Positions 1 through 8,083 of a stretch of DNA of 29,949 bases are shown piece by piece. The notes below the pieces were generated by a model, which ran no database searches, was not told where the DNA came from, and worked only from the letters and a program-made list of their open reading frames with translations. Within the stretch, counting starts at the first letter, position 1. Every line of letters begins with the position of its first letter. The DNA lies in NCBI GenBank assembly GCA_002319885.1, contig DCFT01000007.1, forward strand, positions 1-29,949, given 5' to 3'. The translations under genes were made by a program, and so were the position numbers. Origin of the DNA: Bacteroidales bacterium UBA1797. GTDB lineage: Bacteria; Bacteroidota; Bacteroidia; Bacteroidales; VadinHA17.

Positions 1-662
1 ACCTCAACCACCTCGATTGTCTTTCCAAAAACCCTGATAATCCCCTCCTTCTTGAAATCAGATAATGTCCTGATCACATTTGCAGTGCTCATTCCAATAT
101 AGTCTGCTATCTCTTTTCGGGAAACCGGCAGGTCGAAAACCCTTGACTTATAAATTTCATTTGTAAAATATAACAACACATAAGCCACCCGACCAACAAG
201 GTTCTTCTGTCTTATATCGAGAGTCTGGGAAATAATTTTATCGTTTATCCTTGATATCTTTGTAAGAAGGCTCATTGCAAACCCGCCGTTTTTTAAAAAC
301 AGCTCTTTTATAAAATCGAGCTTTACCATACAGACCACAGAATCTTCAAGAGCCGATACCGAGTATTGGTAACGATCCTCCGAAAAAATACTCATATTAC
401 TTACAAATTCGAATGGCCTGGTAATAGTAATTACCTGCTCATCACCTGCAGGAGTTCTCCTGTAAAGTTTAACCAGCCCGCTTTTGAGATATTTAAAGTT
501 GCTGATTTTTTCTCCTTCATGATTTATTATCTCCCCCTTCCGATAAAATTGCTCTTCTTTATAATCACATAATTCTTCGACTAAAGAATCATTAAGATAT
601 GTAAATACTACCGAACGGAAATCGCAACTCACGCATGAGCAAGTTTTTTTCTTATCGTTCAC
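1..662 (-). CDS. Crp/Fnr-family transcriptional regulator (3' end cut by window)
   Basis: I translated this gene on the minus strand; it opens with GTG at 662-660, with stops upstream in frame, and runs about 220 codons off the window edge. The N-terminal two thirds is a cyclic-nucleotide-binding-like beta barrel (KGEIINHEGEKI, then LKSGLVKLYRRTPAGDEQV). The C-terminal part is a Crp-type winged helix-turn-helix (VSRKEIADYIGMSTANVIR, then LSDFKKEGIIRV), so only a few C-terminal residues should be missing. The N-terminus has a Cys cluster C-x-C-x2-C at residues 8, 10 and 13, plus a further Cys near residue 32. Many Bacteroidota Crp/Fnr proteins carry N-terminal Cys residues; whether they bind Fe-S here is unknown, because the spacing differs from E. 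coli FNR. The ligand and regulon cannot be read from sequence. A role in oxygen or redox control would fit the respiratory genes in the window but is only inference. Confidence 0.9.
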   Translation of the reverse strand, partial: MNDKKKTCSCVSCDFRSVVFTYLNDSLVEELCDYKEEQFYRKGEIINHEGEKISNFKYLKSGLVKLYRRTPAGDEQVITITRPFEFVSNMSIFSEDRYQYSVSALEDSVVCMVKLDFIKELFLKNGGFAMSLLTKISRINDKIISQTLDIRQKNLVGRVAYVLLYFTNEIYKSRVFDLPVSRKEIADYIGMSTANVIRTLSDFKKEGIIRVFGKTIEVVE

Positions 663-678
663 TCTTTTAAGTTTTTCA

Positions 679-686
679 CAAATTTA
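679..686 (-). promoter_or_regulatory. Putative -7 element (TAAATTTG) of the Crp/Fnr gene
   Basis: On the minus strand TAAATTTG matches the Bacteroidota -7 consensus TAnnTTTG and ends 16 bases before the GTG start at 662. No clear TTG -33 element lies at the expected distance. A palindromic TGATCA lies just upstream (696-701). Assigned by motif only. Confidence 0.3.
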
Positions 687-784
687 TCAATTTCCTGATC
701 ACATTATCTAATCTCAATTTGTTTTATTGCCAAATTTAGGCCTAATTTGAAGGTCTAAAATCATTCTTTAACCACTTTTCTGAG

Positions 785-1570
785 ATGATTTACAGAACAG
801 ATTATCATATGCATTCCAGCTACAGCGATGGCAGATCGGAACCAGAGGACTACATCCCTCCGGCAATAGCTGCCGGACTCAGTGAAATAGGCTTCTCAGA
901 ACATCTTAACTTATTCAGGGAAATTGAAGACTGTAATATGAATCCCGGTAACATTTCTACTTATATAACTCATCTGCAAAGGCTTCAGAACAATACAAAC
1001 GATATTAAAATTAAAATTGGTCTTGAAGTTGATTATTTCTCAGGGAAGGAAAAAGAGATTGATTCTTATCTGAATACTCTGCCCCTTGATTATATAATAG
1101 GTTCTGTTCATTATTTGGGTGAAAAAACCGTTGATGTCGGGCCGGAGTTCTACGAAGGTAAAAGTATCAACAAGTTATTTGAATCATATTTCGATTCTGT
1201 AATTAGTGCCGTCAACTCAGAATTATTTGATATAATTGGTCACTGCGATCTGATAAGAATATACGGCTACAAACCAACTTCCGACCTGGAACCACTTTAC
1301 AGGAAGCTGGCAAAAGCAATGAAAGTACATAATGTTGCATTTGAAGTCAATACAAACGGGCGAAACAGGCCTCTTGCCGACTTCTATCCTGACCGTAAAT
1401 TTCTTCACATATTCAGAGAGGAAAGGGTACCTGTTTGTGTCAATTCAGATGCACATATGCCCTCACGGGTTGGACAGTATTTCGACGAAGCCTATGAATT
1501 ACTGAACTATACAGGCTTCAACGAAATGGCAGTTTTTGATAAAAGAGTGAGAAGAATGGTACCATTTTGA
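785..1570 (+). CDS. hisJ: Histidinol-phosphatase, PHP family (HisJ/HisK type)
   Basis: A 261-residue PHP-domain phosphoesterase that would hydrolyse L-histidinol phosphate to histidinol in histidine biosynthesis, in the cytoplasm. The metal-site residues of the PHP fold are visible in order: H8-x-H10 (YHMHSSYSDG), H40 (SEH), E81 (GLEVDY), H109 (SVHY), H153 and D155 (GHCDLIRIYG), and D222-x-H224 (NSDAHMPSRVG). Length and motifs agree with the HisJ family. No other his gene is in the window, so it stands alone rather than in a his operon, and activity on another phosphate ester cannot be excluded. The 122-bp gap upstream separates it from the divergent Crp/Fnr gene and should hold its promoter, but I see no convincing box. 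Confidence 0.88.
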   Translation: MIYRTDYHMHSSYSDGRSEPEDYIPPAIAAGLSEIGFSEHLNLFREIEDCNMNPGNISTYITHLQRLQNNTNDIKIKIGLEVDYFSGKEKEIDSYLNTLPLDYIIGSVHYLGEKTVDVGPEFYEGKSINKLFESYFDSVISAVNSELFDIIGHCDLIRIYGYKPTSDLEPLYRKLAKAMKVHNVAFEVNTNGRNRPLADFYPDRKFLHIFREERVPVCVNSDAHMPSRVGQYFDEAYELLNYTGFNEMAVFDKRVRRMVPF

Positions 1571-1694
1571 TGCCCGTCGAACCGTCACCATTGCCACTGA
1601 AAGGAGATAAATTCTATAGCATTTATCGAATTAAAATGGATCGATATGATTAATTCCGCTAAAAAAGAAGCAGGAGTAAAACAAAACATAAATT

Positions 1695-4055
1695 ATGAAA
1701 AAATCAATCAGATTACTATTGCTTACATGTTTTCCCGGGTTGATCCTTTCAGGCTGCTATACGCATAAGTTGAACTACATTAAAACAAAGGGGCAGGAGG
1801 TTATTTCGTTCCGGGCTTTGCCTTTCAGCATTACTGACGTCAGGCTTCTTGGTGGTCCTTTCCTGCATGCAACAGAACTTGATGCTAAAACGCTTTTAAA
1901 CTATGAACCTGATCGTCTTCTTTCCCGATTCTATTCCGAAGCAGGGTTAAAACCCAAAGCTGAACATTATATGGGTTGGGAAAACGAATCACTTGCCGGG
2001 CATAGCCTTGGTCATTACCTGAGTGCCTGTTCAATGATGTACCAGACAACCGGAGACAAACAATTTCTCGAAAGAGTGAATTATATTGTCGGAGAACTTA
2101 AAATAATTCAGGATGCCGATGATAAAGGTTATATAGGGGCATTCCCAAAAGGGAAAAAGGTTTTTGAGGAGGAAATTGCAAAAGGAAATATACGTTCACA
2201 AGGATTTGACCTTAATGGTATCTGGTCTCCTTTCTATACACAGCACAAAATAATGGCGGGATTAAGAGATGCCTATCGCTTCTGCAATAACACTGTAGCC
2301 CTCGATGTTGAGCAAAAATTTGCTGACTGGCTCTATAGCATTGTTTCTCCGCTTAGCGACGACCAGGTACAGAAAATGCTTCGCTGTGAACATGGCGGTA
2401 TAAGTGAAACACTGGCCGATCTCTATTCCGATACTAAAAATCAGAAATACCTCGGAATATCGGAAATATTCTATGAGAAAGCAGTCCTCGATCCTCTTAA
2501 AGAGCATAAGGATATTCTCCCGGGAAAACACTGCAATACCAATATTCCAAAATTAATCGCTCTTGCAAGGATTTACGAGCTTACCGGTGACACTTCGGAC
2601 CGCAATGCAGCTGAATTTTTCTGGCATACCGTCGTAAATCACCATTCTTACGTTACCGGAGGAAATGGCAACGAGGAATATTTCGGACCCGAAGACAAAC
2701 TCAGAAACCGTCTGGGGGAAGGGACGACCGAAACATGCAATGTATATAATATGCTTAAGCTTTCAGAACATCTCTTTGAGTGGAATGCCTCAGCCGGGGT
2801 TGCTGATTTTTACGAAAGAGCACTATTTAATCATATTCTTTCATCTCAGAATCCTGAAACAGGAAATGTGACCTATAATCTTTCTCTGGAGATGGGAGGA
2901 TTTAAAGATTTTCAGGATCCTTATTCATTTACCTGTTGTGTCGGATCGGGGATGGAGAATCATTCAAGGTATGGGAAAAATATTTTTTACCATAATGATA
3001 ATGAATTATTTGTGTTTCAATATATTGCATCAGAACTAAACTGGCATGACAAGGGAATCGTACTTACGCAGAAAACATCCTATCCTGAAGAACAGGGTTC
3101 TCTCTTTGAATTCAAATGCGAAAAACCTGTTAAACTTACCTTGCAGATTCGTTACCCCTCATGGGCTAAAAATGGTATTGAGATTAAAGTGAATGGAAGT
3201 GTCAAAAGGATTACAAACCGACCCGGCAGCTTTGTTCCTGTCGAAAGGGTCTGGAAAACCGGCGATAAGGTGGAGGTATCTATACCATTTTCGCTGCATC
3301 TGGAATCAATGCCTGACGACAGCGACAGGGTGGCAGTTATGTACGGACCGCTTGTTCTGGCCGGAGACCTTGGACCAGTAAATGATACTGCATCAAAAGA
3401 CCCCTTTTATGTACCTGTTATGATGACCGAAAAAAGAGACCCTTCAACATGGCTGACCCCGGTTGAAGGAAAAGCAAATACATTCATGACCAGGAACACA
3501 GGCAGACCCCGTGATATTGAACTGAAACCTTTTTATGCCACTTATAACAGGAGATATTCAATTTACTGGGATCTATTTAATGAAAAAGAATGGGAAGCCA
3601 GGAAAAAAGAATACAGCGCAGAAAAGGAAAGACTTATAAAACTTAAAGAGGCTGAAATAGATTTTGCACAGCCCGGCGAAATGCAACCTGAACGAAACCA
3701 TAATTTCAGCGGTGATAAGACATTCGCAGGATCCTATAAGGGAAGAGCCAACAGAGACTCCCGTGGCGGATGGTTCTCATTCGATCTTAAAATAATTCCT
3801 GACAAACCAATTGCTCTGGTTGTTGATTACTGGGGTGGTTTTCCGGGTGCAAAAACTTTCGATATTCTTGTAAATGACAAAATCATTGCCACTGAAAATA
3901 TTTCGAATAAAAAAGACGGACAATTTATTGCTGTTCAGTATGATGTCCCGGAAGATTTATGTAAGGGAAAATCTAAAATCACAGTCAGGTTTCAGGCGAA
4001 ACCAGGTAATATGGCGGGACCCGTATTTGGAGTTAGAACCATCAGGAAAAAATAA
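1695..4055 (+). CDS. GH127 family glycoside hydrolase lipoprotein (beta-L-arabinofuranosidase-like, DUF1680)
   Basis: 786 residues. A type II signal peptide ends in a lipobox (LILSGC, Cys21), so it should be lipid-anchored in the cell envelope. Residues from about 45 to 560 form the (alpha/alpha)6-barrel DUF1680/GH127 domain plus a beta domain. The Cys3-Glu zinc site known from Bifidobacterium HypBA1 is conserved: E346 and C348 in TTETCNVYN, and C414-C415 in SFTCCVGSG. In that family one of these Cys acts as the nucleophile. A Glu pair at 327-328 (GNEEYF) lies where the acid/base Glu is expected. The C-terminal 150 residues look like the DUF6805-type beta domain often attached to Bacteroidota GH127. 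Known members cleave beta-L-arabinofuranosides or, in some Bacteroides, other pectin-side-chain sugars, so the exact substrate is open. There is no SusC/SusD pair, regulator or second glycosidase nearby. Confidence 0.87.
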   Translation: MKKSIRLLLLTCFPGLILSGCYTHKLNYIKTKGQEVISFRALPFSITDVRLLGGPFLHATELDAKTLLNYEPDRLLSRFYSEAGLKPKAEHYMGWENESLAGHSLGHYLSACSMMYQTTGDKQFLERVNYIVGELKIIQDADDKGYIGAFPKGKKVFEEEIAKGNIRSQGFDLNGIWSPFYTQHKIMAGLRDAYRFCNNTVALDVEQKFADWLYSIVSPLSDDQVQKMLRCEHGGISETLADLYSDTKNQKYLGISEIFYEKAVLDPLKEHKDILPGKHCNTNIPKLIALARIYELTGDTSDRNAAEFFWHTVVNHHSYVTGGNGNEEYFGPEDKLRNRLGEGTTETCNVYNMLKLSEHLFEWNASAGVADFYERALFNHILSSQNPETGNVTYNLSLEMGGFKDFQDPYSFTCCVGSGMENHSRYGKNIFYHNDNELFVFQYIASELNWHDKGIVLTQKTSYPEEQGSLFEFKCEKPVKLTLQIRYPSWAKNGIEIKVNGSVKRITNRPGSFVPVERVWKTGDKVEVSIPFSLHLESMPDDSDRVAVMYGPLVLAGDLGPVNDTASKDPFYVPVMMTEKRDPSTWLTPVEGKANTFMTRNTGRPRDIELKPFYATYNRRYSIYWDLFNEKEWEARKKEYSAEKERLIKLKEAEIDFAQPGEMQPERNHNFSGDKTFAGSYKGRANRDSRGGWFSFDLKIIPDKPIALVVDYWGGFPGAKTFDILVNDKIIATENISNKKDGQFIAVQYDVPEDLCKGKSKITVRFQAKPGNMAGPVFGVRTIRKK

Positions 4056-4103
4056 CAATCCGGGAATTATAAAGGGATCAGTCGAGATTGTTGAAAAGTA
4101 CAA

Positions 4104-4667
4104 TTAAGTTGCTAATATATGCTCCAGGAAGATCTTTAACCCAATTGCAATTAGTAACAAACCACCAATAATTTCAACTTTATTACCAAGTCTGGTACCG
4201 GCGGATTTACCGATACGGATTGCCGTCATTGAAGCAAGAAAAGTGACAGCTCCAATAATTATACCCGCCTCCCAAATCCTTACATCGAGGAGCGCAAAAC
4301 TTATTCCAACGGCAAAAGCATCAATGCTGGTTCCAAGGGCAAGAGTTAAAAGAATAATTGTTCTGCTATAGTCTTTAGACTCCTCATCTTTCCTTTTCCT
4401 GAGGCCTTCTATAATCATCTTTATACCAAGAAAAGAAAGTAAACCCAATGCAATCCAGTGGTCTGTCGCCTTCAATGCTTCTGAAACTATTGTGCCTAGA
4501 AAATATCCGGCGATAGTAAGGCCTCCCTGAAATACAGCAAGAACTATTGCGATCCAGGCTGCCTGCCGGAACATGATCATGCTCCTGATAACCCCATACG
4601 ATAAAGATACGGCAAACGTGTCGAATGACAAACCAAGTGCAATAACCAGAATTGTAAATAAGTCCAT
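4104..4667 (-). CDS. mntP: Manganese efflux pump MntP
   Basis: A 187-residue inner-membrane protein with six predicted hydrophobic helices arranged as two similar halves. Each half has the family signature with a membrane Asp: LGLSFDTFAVSLSYG (D16) and LGTSIDAFAVGISFA (D116). MntP (formerly DUF204) exports Mn2+ and protects against manganese excess. It is convergent with the GH127 gene (48 bp between stops) and divergent from dtd. The 94-bp upstream gap is short for a yybP-ykoY manganese riboswitch and I could not recognise one. Confidence 0.9.
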   Translation of the reverse strand: MDLFTILVIALGLSFDTFAVSLSYGVIRSMIMFRQAAWIAIVLAVFQGGLTIAGYFLGTIVSEALKATDHWIALGLLSFLGIKMIIEGLRKRKDEESKDYSRTIILLTLALGTSIDAFAVGISFALLDVRIWEAGIIIGAVTFLASMTAIRIGKSAGTRLGNKVEIIGGLLLIAIGLKIFLEHILAT

Positions 4668-4732
4668 TTAACAGCTTTAAGATGGCAAATATAATATAAA
4701 TCACCACTCAAAATATTTTGAAATTGATTGCA

Positions 4733-4740
4733 TATATTTG
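4733..4740 (+). promoter_or_regulatory. Putative -7 element (TATATTTG) for dtd-MFS
   Basis: TATATTTG matches the Bacteroidota sigma -7 consensus TAnnTTTG exactly and lies 21 bases upstream of the dtd ATG at 4762, implying a short 5' leader. No TTG is found at the usual -33 spacing. The upstream in-frame TTG (4738) is part of this box, which argues against it being the start codon. Confidence 0.4.
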
Positions 4741-4761
4741 GTACCAATAACAGCGAATGAG

Positions 4762-5214
4762 ATGAGAGCCGTAATTCAACGTGTAAGCAGGGCTTCGGTA
4801 ACAATCGGTAATAAGATCAAATCTGAAATCGGGACCGGATTACTCATTTTATTAGGAATTGAAGAAACAGATGATACTAACGACATTGAATGGCTATGCA
4901 ATAAGATTGTTAATCTCCGAATCTTCAACGACTCCAACGGGATTATGAACCTATCAGTCAGTGAAATAAGTGGAAATGTTATGGCAATCAGTCAGTTCAC
5001 TCTTTTTGCGAAAACAAAAAAAGGAAACAGACCCTCATATGTACGGGCGGCTAAAGCCGAAAAAGCTAATCCATTGTATAACAACTTTGTACTCAGGCTC
5101 ACAGAGCTTCTGGAGAGAGAGGTAAGCACAGGAGAATTTGGTGAAATGATGCTTGTAGAATCAGTTAACGATGGACCGGTAACAATAATTATCGATACAA
5201 AGGAGAAGGAATGA
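4762..5214 (+). CDS. dtd: D-aminoacyl-tRNA deacylase
   Basis: 150 residues, the usual length for DTD, a homodimeric cytoplasmic enzyme that hydrolyses D-aminoacyl-tRNA (and glycyl-tRNA-Ala) to proofread translation. It begins with the family hallmark MRAVIQRVSRASV. It has the catalytic-pocket motif SQFTLFA (residues 77-83) and the cross-subunit Gly-cisPro motif NDGPVTIII (GP at 138-139). The ATG at 4762 is chosen over an in-frame TTG at 4738 because it matches the family N-terminus and because that TTG lies inside a -7-like box. Its stop overlaps the ATG of the following MFS gene by 4 bases, so the two are probably co-transcribed and translationally coupled. Confidence 0.95.
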   Translation: MRAVIQRVSRASVTIGNKIKSEIGTGLLILLGIEETDDTNDIEWLCNKIVNLRIFNDSNGIMNLSVSEISGNVMAISQFTLFAKTKKGNRPSYVRAAKAEKANPLYNNFVLRLTELLEREVSTGEFGEMMLVESVNDGPVTIIIDTKEKE

Positions 5215-6605
5215 ATATGAATACTGATGTACAAGAAGATAGGTCTTTTAAAATTTCCGTGCTTCTTGTTTCTGCTTTTGCCGCTTTTCTTGTTCCATTT
5301 CTTTCTTCTGCAGTAAATCTCGCACTTCCTGCAATTGAAAAAGAGCTTCATGCAAATGCGATAAGCCTGAGTTGGATAATAAGCAGTTTTTTATTATCAT
5401 CGGCAATATTTCTTCTGCCTTTTGGGAGGCTTGGAGATATTATCGGAAGAAAAAAAATCTTTACAACAGGTATTTACCTGTTTACCATATCTACTTTCCT
5501 TATACTTTTTTCTCACAGCATCATTTCGTTACTGATTCTCAGAATATTTGAGGGTATCTCCAGTGCAATGATATTTGGTACAAGTATGGCAATACTCACC
5601 TCCGTTTTTCAGCCCGGAGAAAGGGGAAGAGCCATCGGTATTAATATTACTGCAACATATCTCGGATTATCTCTGGGGCCTGTAATAGGAGGGCTGCTGA
5701 CTCATTATCTTGGTTGGAGAAGTATTTTTGCATTTCTTGTCCCCTTTGGTGTTATATCACTTATTCTGATTCAAAAGAAAATTAAAACAGAATGGGCAGA
5801 GGCAGAGGGTGAAAAATTTGACTGGAGCGGGTCATTAGTTTACGGAATTGCACTCGCCTCTTTCATGTTTGGTTTTTCACGTCTTCCCTCCGCAATGGGT
5901 TGGAGTTGCATAGTAATAGCTGTTTTTATGACAGTTATATTCCTCGTCATCGAAAATAGAATCAGTAGTCCTGTTTTTGATATAAAGCTAATTATCAGAA
6001 ACAGGGTTTTCGCCTTTTCAGGTGTTGCAGCACTCATTAACTATGCAGCTACAAGTGCAATTGGCTTCTTTATAAGTCTTTACCTGCAATATCTTAAAGG
6101 ATTAGATGCAAGTACTGCAGGGTTGATTATGATATCGCAACCTATAGCTATGACCCTTTTATCACCTTTTGCTGGCAAATTATCTGACAGGAAAAATCCA
6201 GGGGTCATTGCTTCATACGGTATGGGAATTACGGCAACAGGATTGATACTAATGTGCTTTATCAATGAGACAACCTCTAATTATTTTATTGTGCTGTTAC
6301 TGCTGATAATGGGTATCGGTTTTGGCCTTTTCTCTTCCCCGAACTCAAATGCAATTATGAGTTCTGTTGAGAAACGTCATTTAGGAGTAGCTTCCGGAGT
6401 TGTAGGAACCATGAGGATAGTAGGTCAAATGATGAGTATGGGTATTGCAATGATGCTTATTTCATTATATATAGGAAAAGAAACTATTAATCCTTCAACC
6501 TATCCGGGACTTATATCCGCGATGAGAACCAGTTTTATTATTTTTTCAGTATTATCGGTAACCGGTATTTTTGCTTCTCTTGCAAGGCACTCAAAAAACT
6601 CCTGA
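5211..6605 (+). CDS. MFS transporter, DHA2 (EmrB/QacA) family
   Basis: 464 residues and about 14 hydrophobic helices, the topology of the DHA2 drug:proton antiporters. Loop 2-3 carries the MFS signature GRLGDIIGRKK (near residue 72). Motif C of antiporters is seen in helix 5 (LGLSLGPVIGGLLTHYLGWR). A second motif-A-like loop follows midway (GKLSDRKNPG). The expected role is proton-driven export of drugs or metabolites from the inner membrane; the substrate cannot be told. It overlaps dtd by ATGA, so it is downstream in that operon, although no functional link is apparent. It is convergent with the lipoprotein gene at 6629-7108, with only 23 bp between stops. Confidence 0.88.
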   Translation: MNMNTDVQEDRSFKISVLLVSAFAAFLVPFLSSAVNLALPAIEKELHANAISLSWIISSFLLSSAIFLLPFGRLGDIIGRKKIFTTGIYLFTISTFLILFSHSIISLLILRIFEGISSAMIFGTSMAILTSVFQPGERGRAIGINITATYLGLSLGPVIGGLLTHYLGWRSIFAFLVPFGVISLILIQKKIKTEWAEAEGEKFDWSGSLVYGIALASFMFGFSRLPSAMGWSCIVIAVFMTVIFLVIENRISSPVFDIKLIIRNRVFAFSGVAALINYAATSAIGFFISLYLQYLKGLDASTAGLIMISQPIAMTLLSPFAGKLSDRKNPGVIASYGMGITATGLILMCFINETTSNYFIVLLLLIMGIGFGLFSSPNSNAIMSSVEKRHLGVASGVVGTMRIVGQMMSMGIAMMLISLYIGKETINPSTYPGLISAMRTSFIIFSVLSVTGIFASLARHSKNS

Positions 6606-6628
6606 ACAAATATCAACATCCCGACTTC

Positions 6629-7108
6629 TTATTCCGAACTCTCAGATAAACCCTGATTGTTGCTTTCAAGAACAAACTTCCAGCTTCCATCCGGCTGTTT
6701 CTGCCATATTGTAACATAGGTTCCTTTAGTAATTTCACCTGTTTTCTTGTTAGTATTGGTGTGTATACCATAGGTATAACCCATGTCTCCGCTCGCAGAT
6801 ATTTTTTCAAACATGGGTTCCCAGCTGGAAACGAATGCACTATCCCCCTTTTCAGAAAATCGTTCTTCGATCATCTTTTTACTTTTCTCCGGAAATGAAT
6901 TATTACGGAGAATAACCCCTTCTTCTGCCACATAATTAAGGTAAGCTTTATGCATCCCTTTCTTAACTGACATGGCGGAAAAATCCCTGTCAGTCTGAAG
7001 TAATATTCCTTCAGATTGATTTTTAGTGCCTCTTGAACAACTTAATATTCCAATTAAAATAATAATAAGAACAAAAAGCATTATATTAACCCCGTTCTTT
7101 TTTTTCAT
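6629..7108 (-). CDS. NTF2-like (DUF4440/SnoaL-type) lipoprotein
   Basis: 159 residues from the ATG at 7108; an in-frame ATG at 7132 would add eight residues (MLDSNYSE) before a classical lipoprotein signal. The peptide MKKKNGVNIM is followed by a hydrophobic run ending in the lipobox GILSC (Cys24). The mature part resembles NTF2-like folds of the DUF4440 type: a helix (DRDFSAMSVKKGMHKAYLNY), a substrate-pocket-like region, and a closing strand pattern (GTYVTIWQKQPDGSWKFVLE). Such proteins are often annotated as putative ketosteroid isomerase-like, but function is usually unknown and I assign none. It is divergent from deoC, the starts being 37 bp apart (13 bp with the longer start), so the two promoters must overlap coding sequence. 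Confidence 0.72.
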   Translation of the reverse strand: MKKKNGVNIMLFVLIIILIGILSCSRGTKNQSEGILLQTDRDFSAMSVKKGMHKAYLNYVAEEGVILRNNSFPEKSKKMIEERFSEKGDSAFVSSWEPMFEKISASGDMGYTYGIHTNTNKKTGEITKGTYVTIWQKQPDGSWKFVLESNNQGLSESSE

Positions 7109-7145
7109 TTCGCTGTAATTTGAATCTAACATAACAATTAATTAG

Positions 7146-8018
7146 ATGACAAAACTATATCAAAAACTGATAAATTCATGTCCTTCGGAAGCCGAAATTA
7201 AAAAGGGACTTAAAAAAGTTACCTCAAATGGCACCGATGTTGCTGATAAGCATCTTTTGATGAGTCTTTTAAACCTGATAGATCTTACCAGTCTGAATAC
7301 TACTGATAACAGAAGCCATATACTGCATTTTACAGGCAATGTAAATAGTTTTTCGGGTCGTTATTCAAATATTCCAAATGTTGCTGCCATCTGCGTTTTC
7401 CCGAATTTTGTGGCAGTTGTTAAAGAGAAACTGACTGCCAGAAATGTAAAGATCGCTTCTGTTGCCGGAGCTTTTCCTACATCACAGACCTTTAGAAGTT
7501 TAAAGGTAACAGAGTGTAAAATGGCAGTGGAGGCCGGGGCTGATGAAATTGACATAGTTATTCCGGTTGGTGCATTTCTGGGGAATGATTTCGCCTTGGT
7601 AGCCGACGAAATAAGAGAAATTAAACAGGCAATCGGAATTAGACAGTTAAAGGTTATCGTTGAGTCGGGTCTTTTGGGTGATTTTGAACATGTTTTCAAA
7701 GCCTCAATGATAGCAATGGATGCTGGAGCTGATTTCATTAAAACATCCACAGGGAAGACACCCGTTTCAGCAACACCGGAAGCTGCTTATGTGATGTGCC
7801 GGGCAATTTCAGATTTTTATTCAGAAACAGGTATAAAAGTTGGATTCAAAGCTGCAGGAGGAATTGTTACTTCTGCAGACGCAATAATTTACTATCAGAT
7901 CGTTAAACATTGTCTTGGGGAAAGTTGGCTTAACAATAATTTGTTCAGGATAGGTGCAAGCAGGTTAGCCAATAATCTTCTTTCAGAAATATCAGGGTGT
8001 CCGAGTACACATTTTTAA
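7146..8018 (+). CDS. deoC: Deoxyribose-phosphate aldolase
   Basis: 290 residues, class I aldolase that cleaves 2-deoxy-D-ribose 5-phosphate into acetaldehyde and glyceraldehyde 3-phosphate in deoxynucleoside catabolism (cytoplasm). The TIM-barrel active site is visible: Asp in GADEIDIVIP (D136), the Schiff-base Lys in DFIKTSTGK (K199), and the second Lys in VGFKAAGGI (K235). This matches E. coli Asp102/Lys167/Lys201. It has the N-terminal extension of about 40 residues common in the longer bacterial/eukaryotic subgroup. No other deo or pyrimidine salvage gene is adjacent. Confidence 0.95.
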   Translation: MTKLYQKLINSCPSEAEIKKGLKKVTSNGTDVADKHLLMSLLNLIDLTSLNTTDNRSHILHFTGNVNSFSGRYSNIPNVAAICVFPNFVAVVKEKLTARNVKIASVAGAFPTSQTFRSLKVTECKMAVEAGADEIDIVIPVGAFLGNDFALVADEIREIKQAIGIRQLKVIVESGLLGDFEHVFKASMIAMDAGADFIKTSTGKTPVSATPEAAYVMCRAISDFYSETGIKVGFKAAGGIVTSADAIIYYQIVKHCLGESWLNNNLFRIGASRLANNLLSEISGCPSTHF

Positions 8019-8057
8019 GAACCTTACAACTGGTTTTTTTGCTCAGGTAATTATCAT

Positions 8058-8065
8058 TACTTTTG
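8058..8065 (+). promoter_or_regulatory. Putative -7 element (TACTTTTG) upstream of the DUF4271 gene
   Basis: TACTTTTG matches TAnnTTTG, 18 bases upstream of the ATG at 8084. A TTG at 8039-8041 lies 16 bases before it, slightly shorter than the usual -33/-7 spacing. The in-frame TTG at 8063, which would lengthen the protein by seven residues, lies inside the box. Confidence 0.4.
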
Positions 8066-8083
8066 TCGTGTGAATCGGCCAAA

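Noticed and set aside
4668..4761. yybP-ykoY manganese riboswitch before mntP
   Set aside because: The gap is 94 bp, shared with dtd, and I see no conserved core of that riboswitch.
4992..5351. Minus-strand 119-codon ORF across the dtd/MFS junction
   Set aside because: Antisense to two well-supported genes; composition shows no domain.
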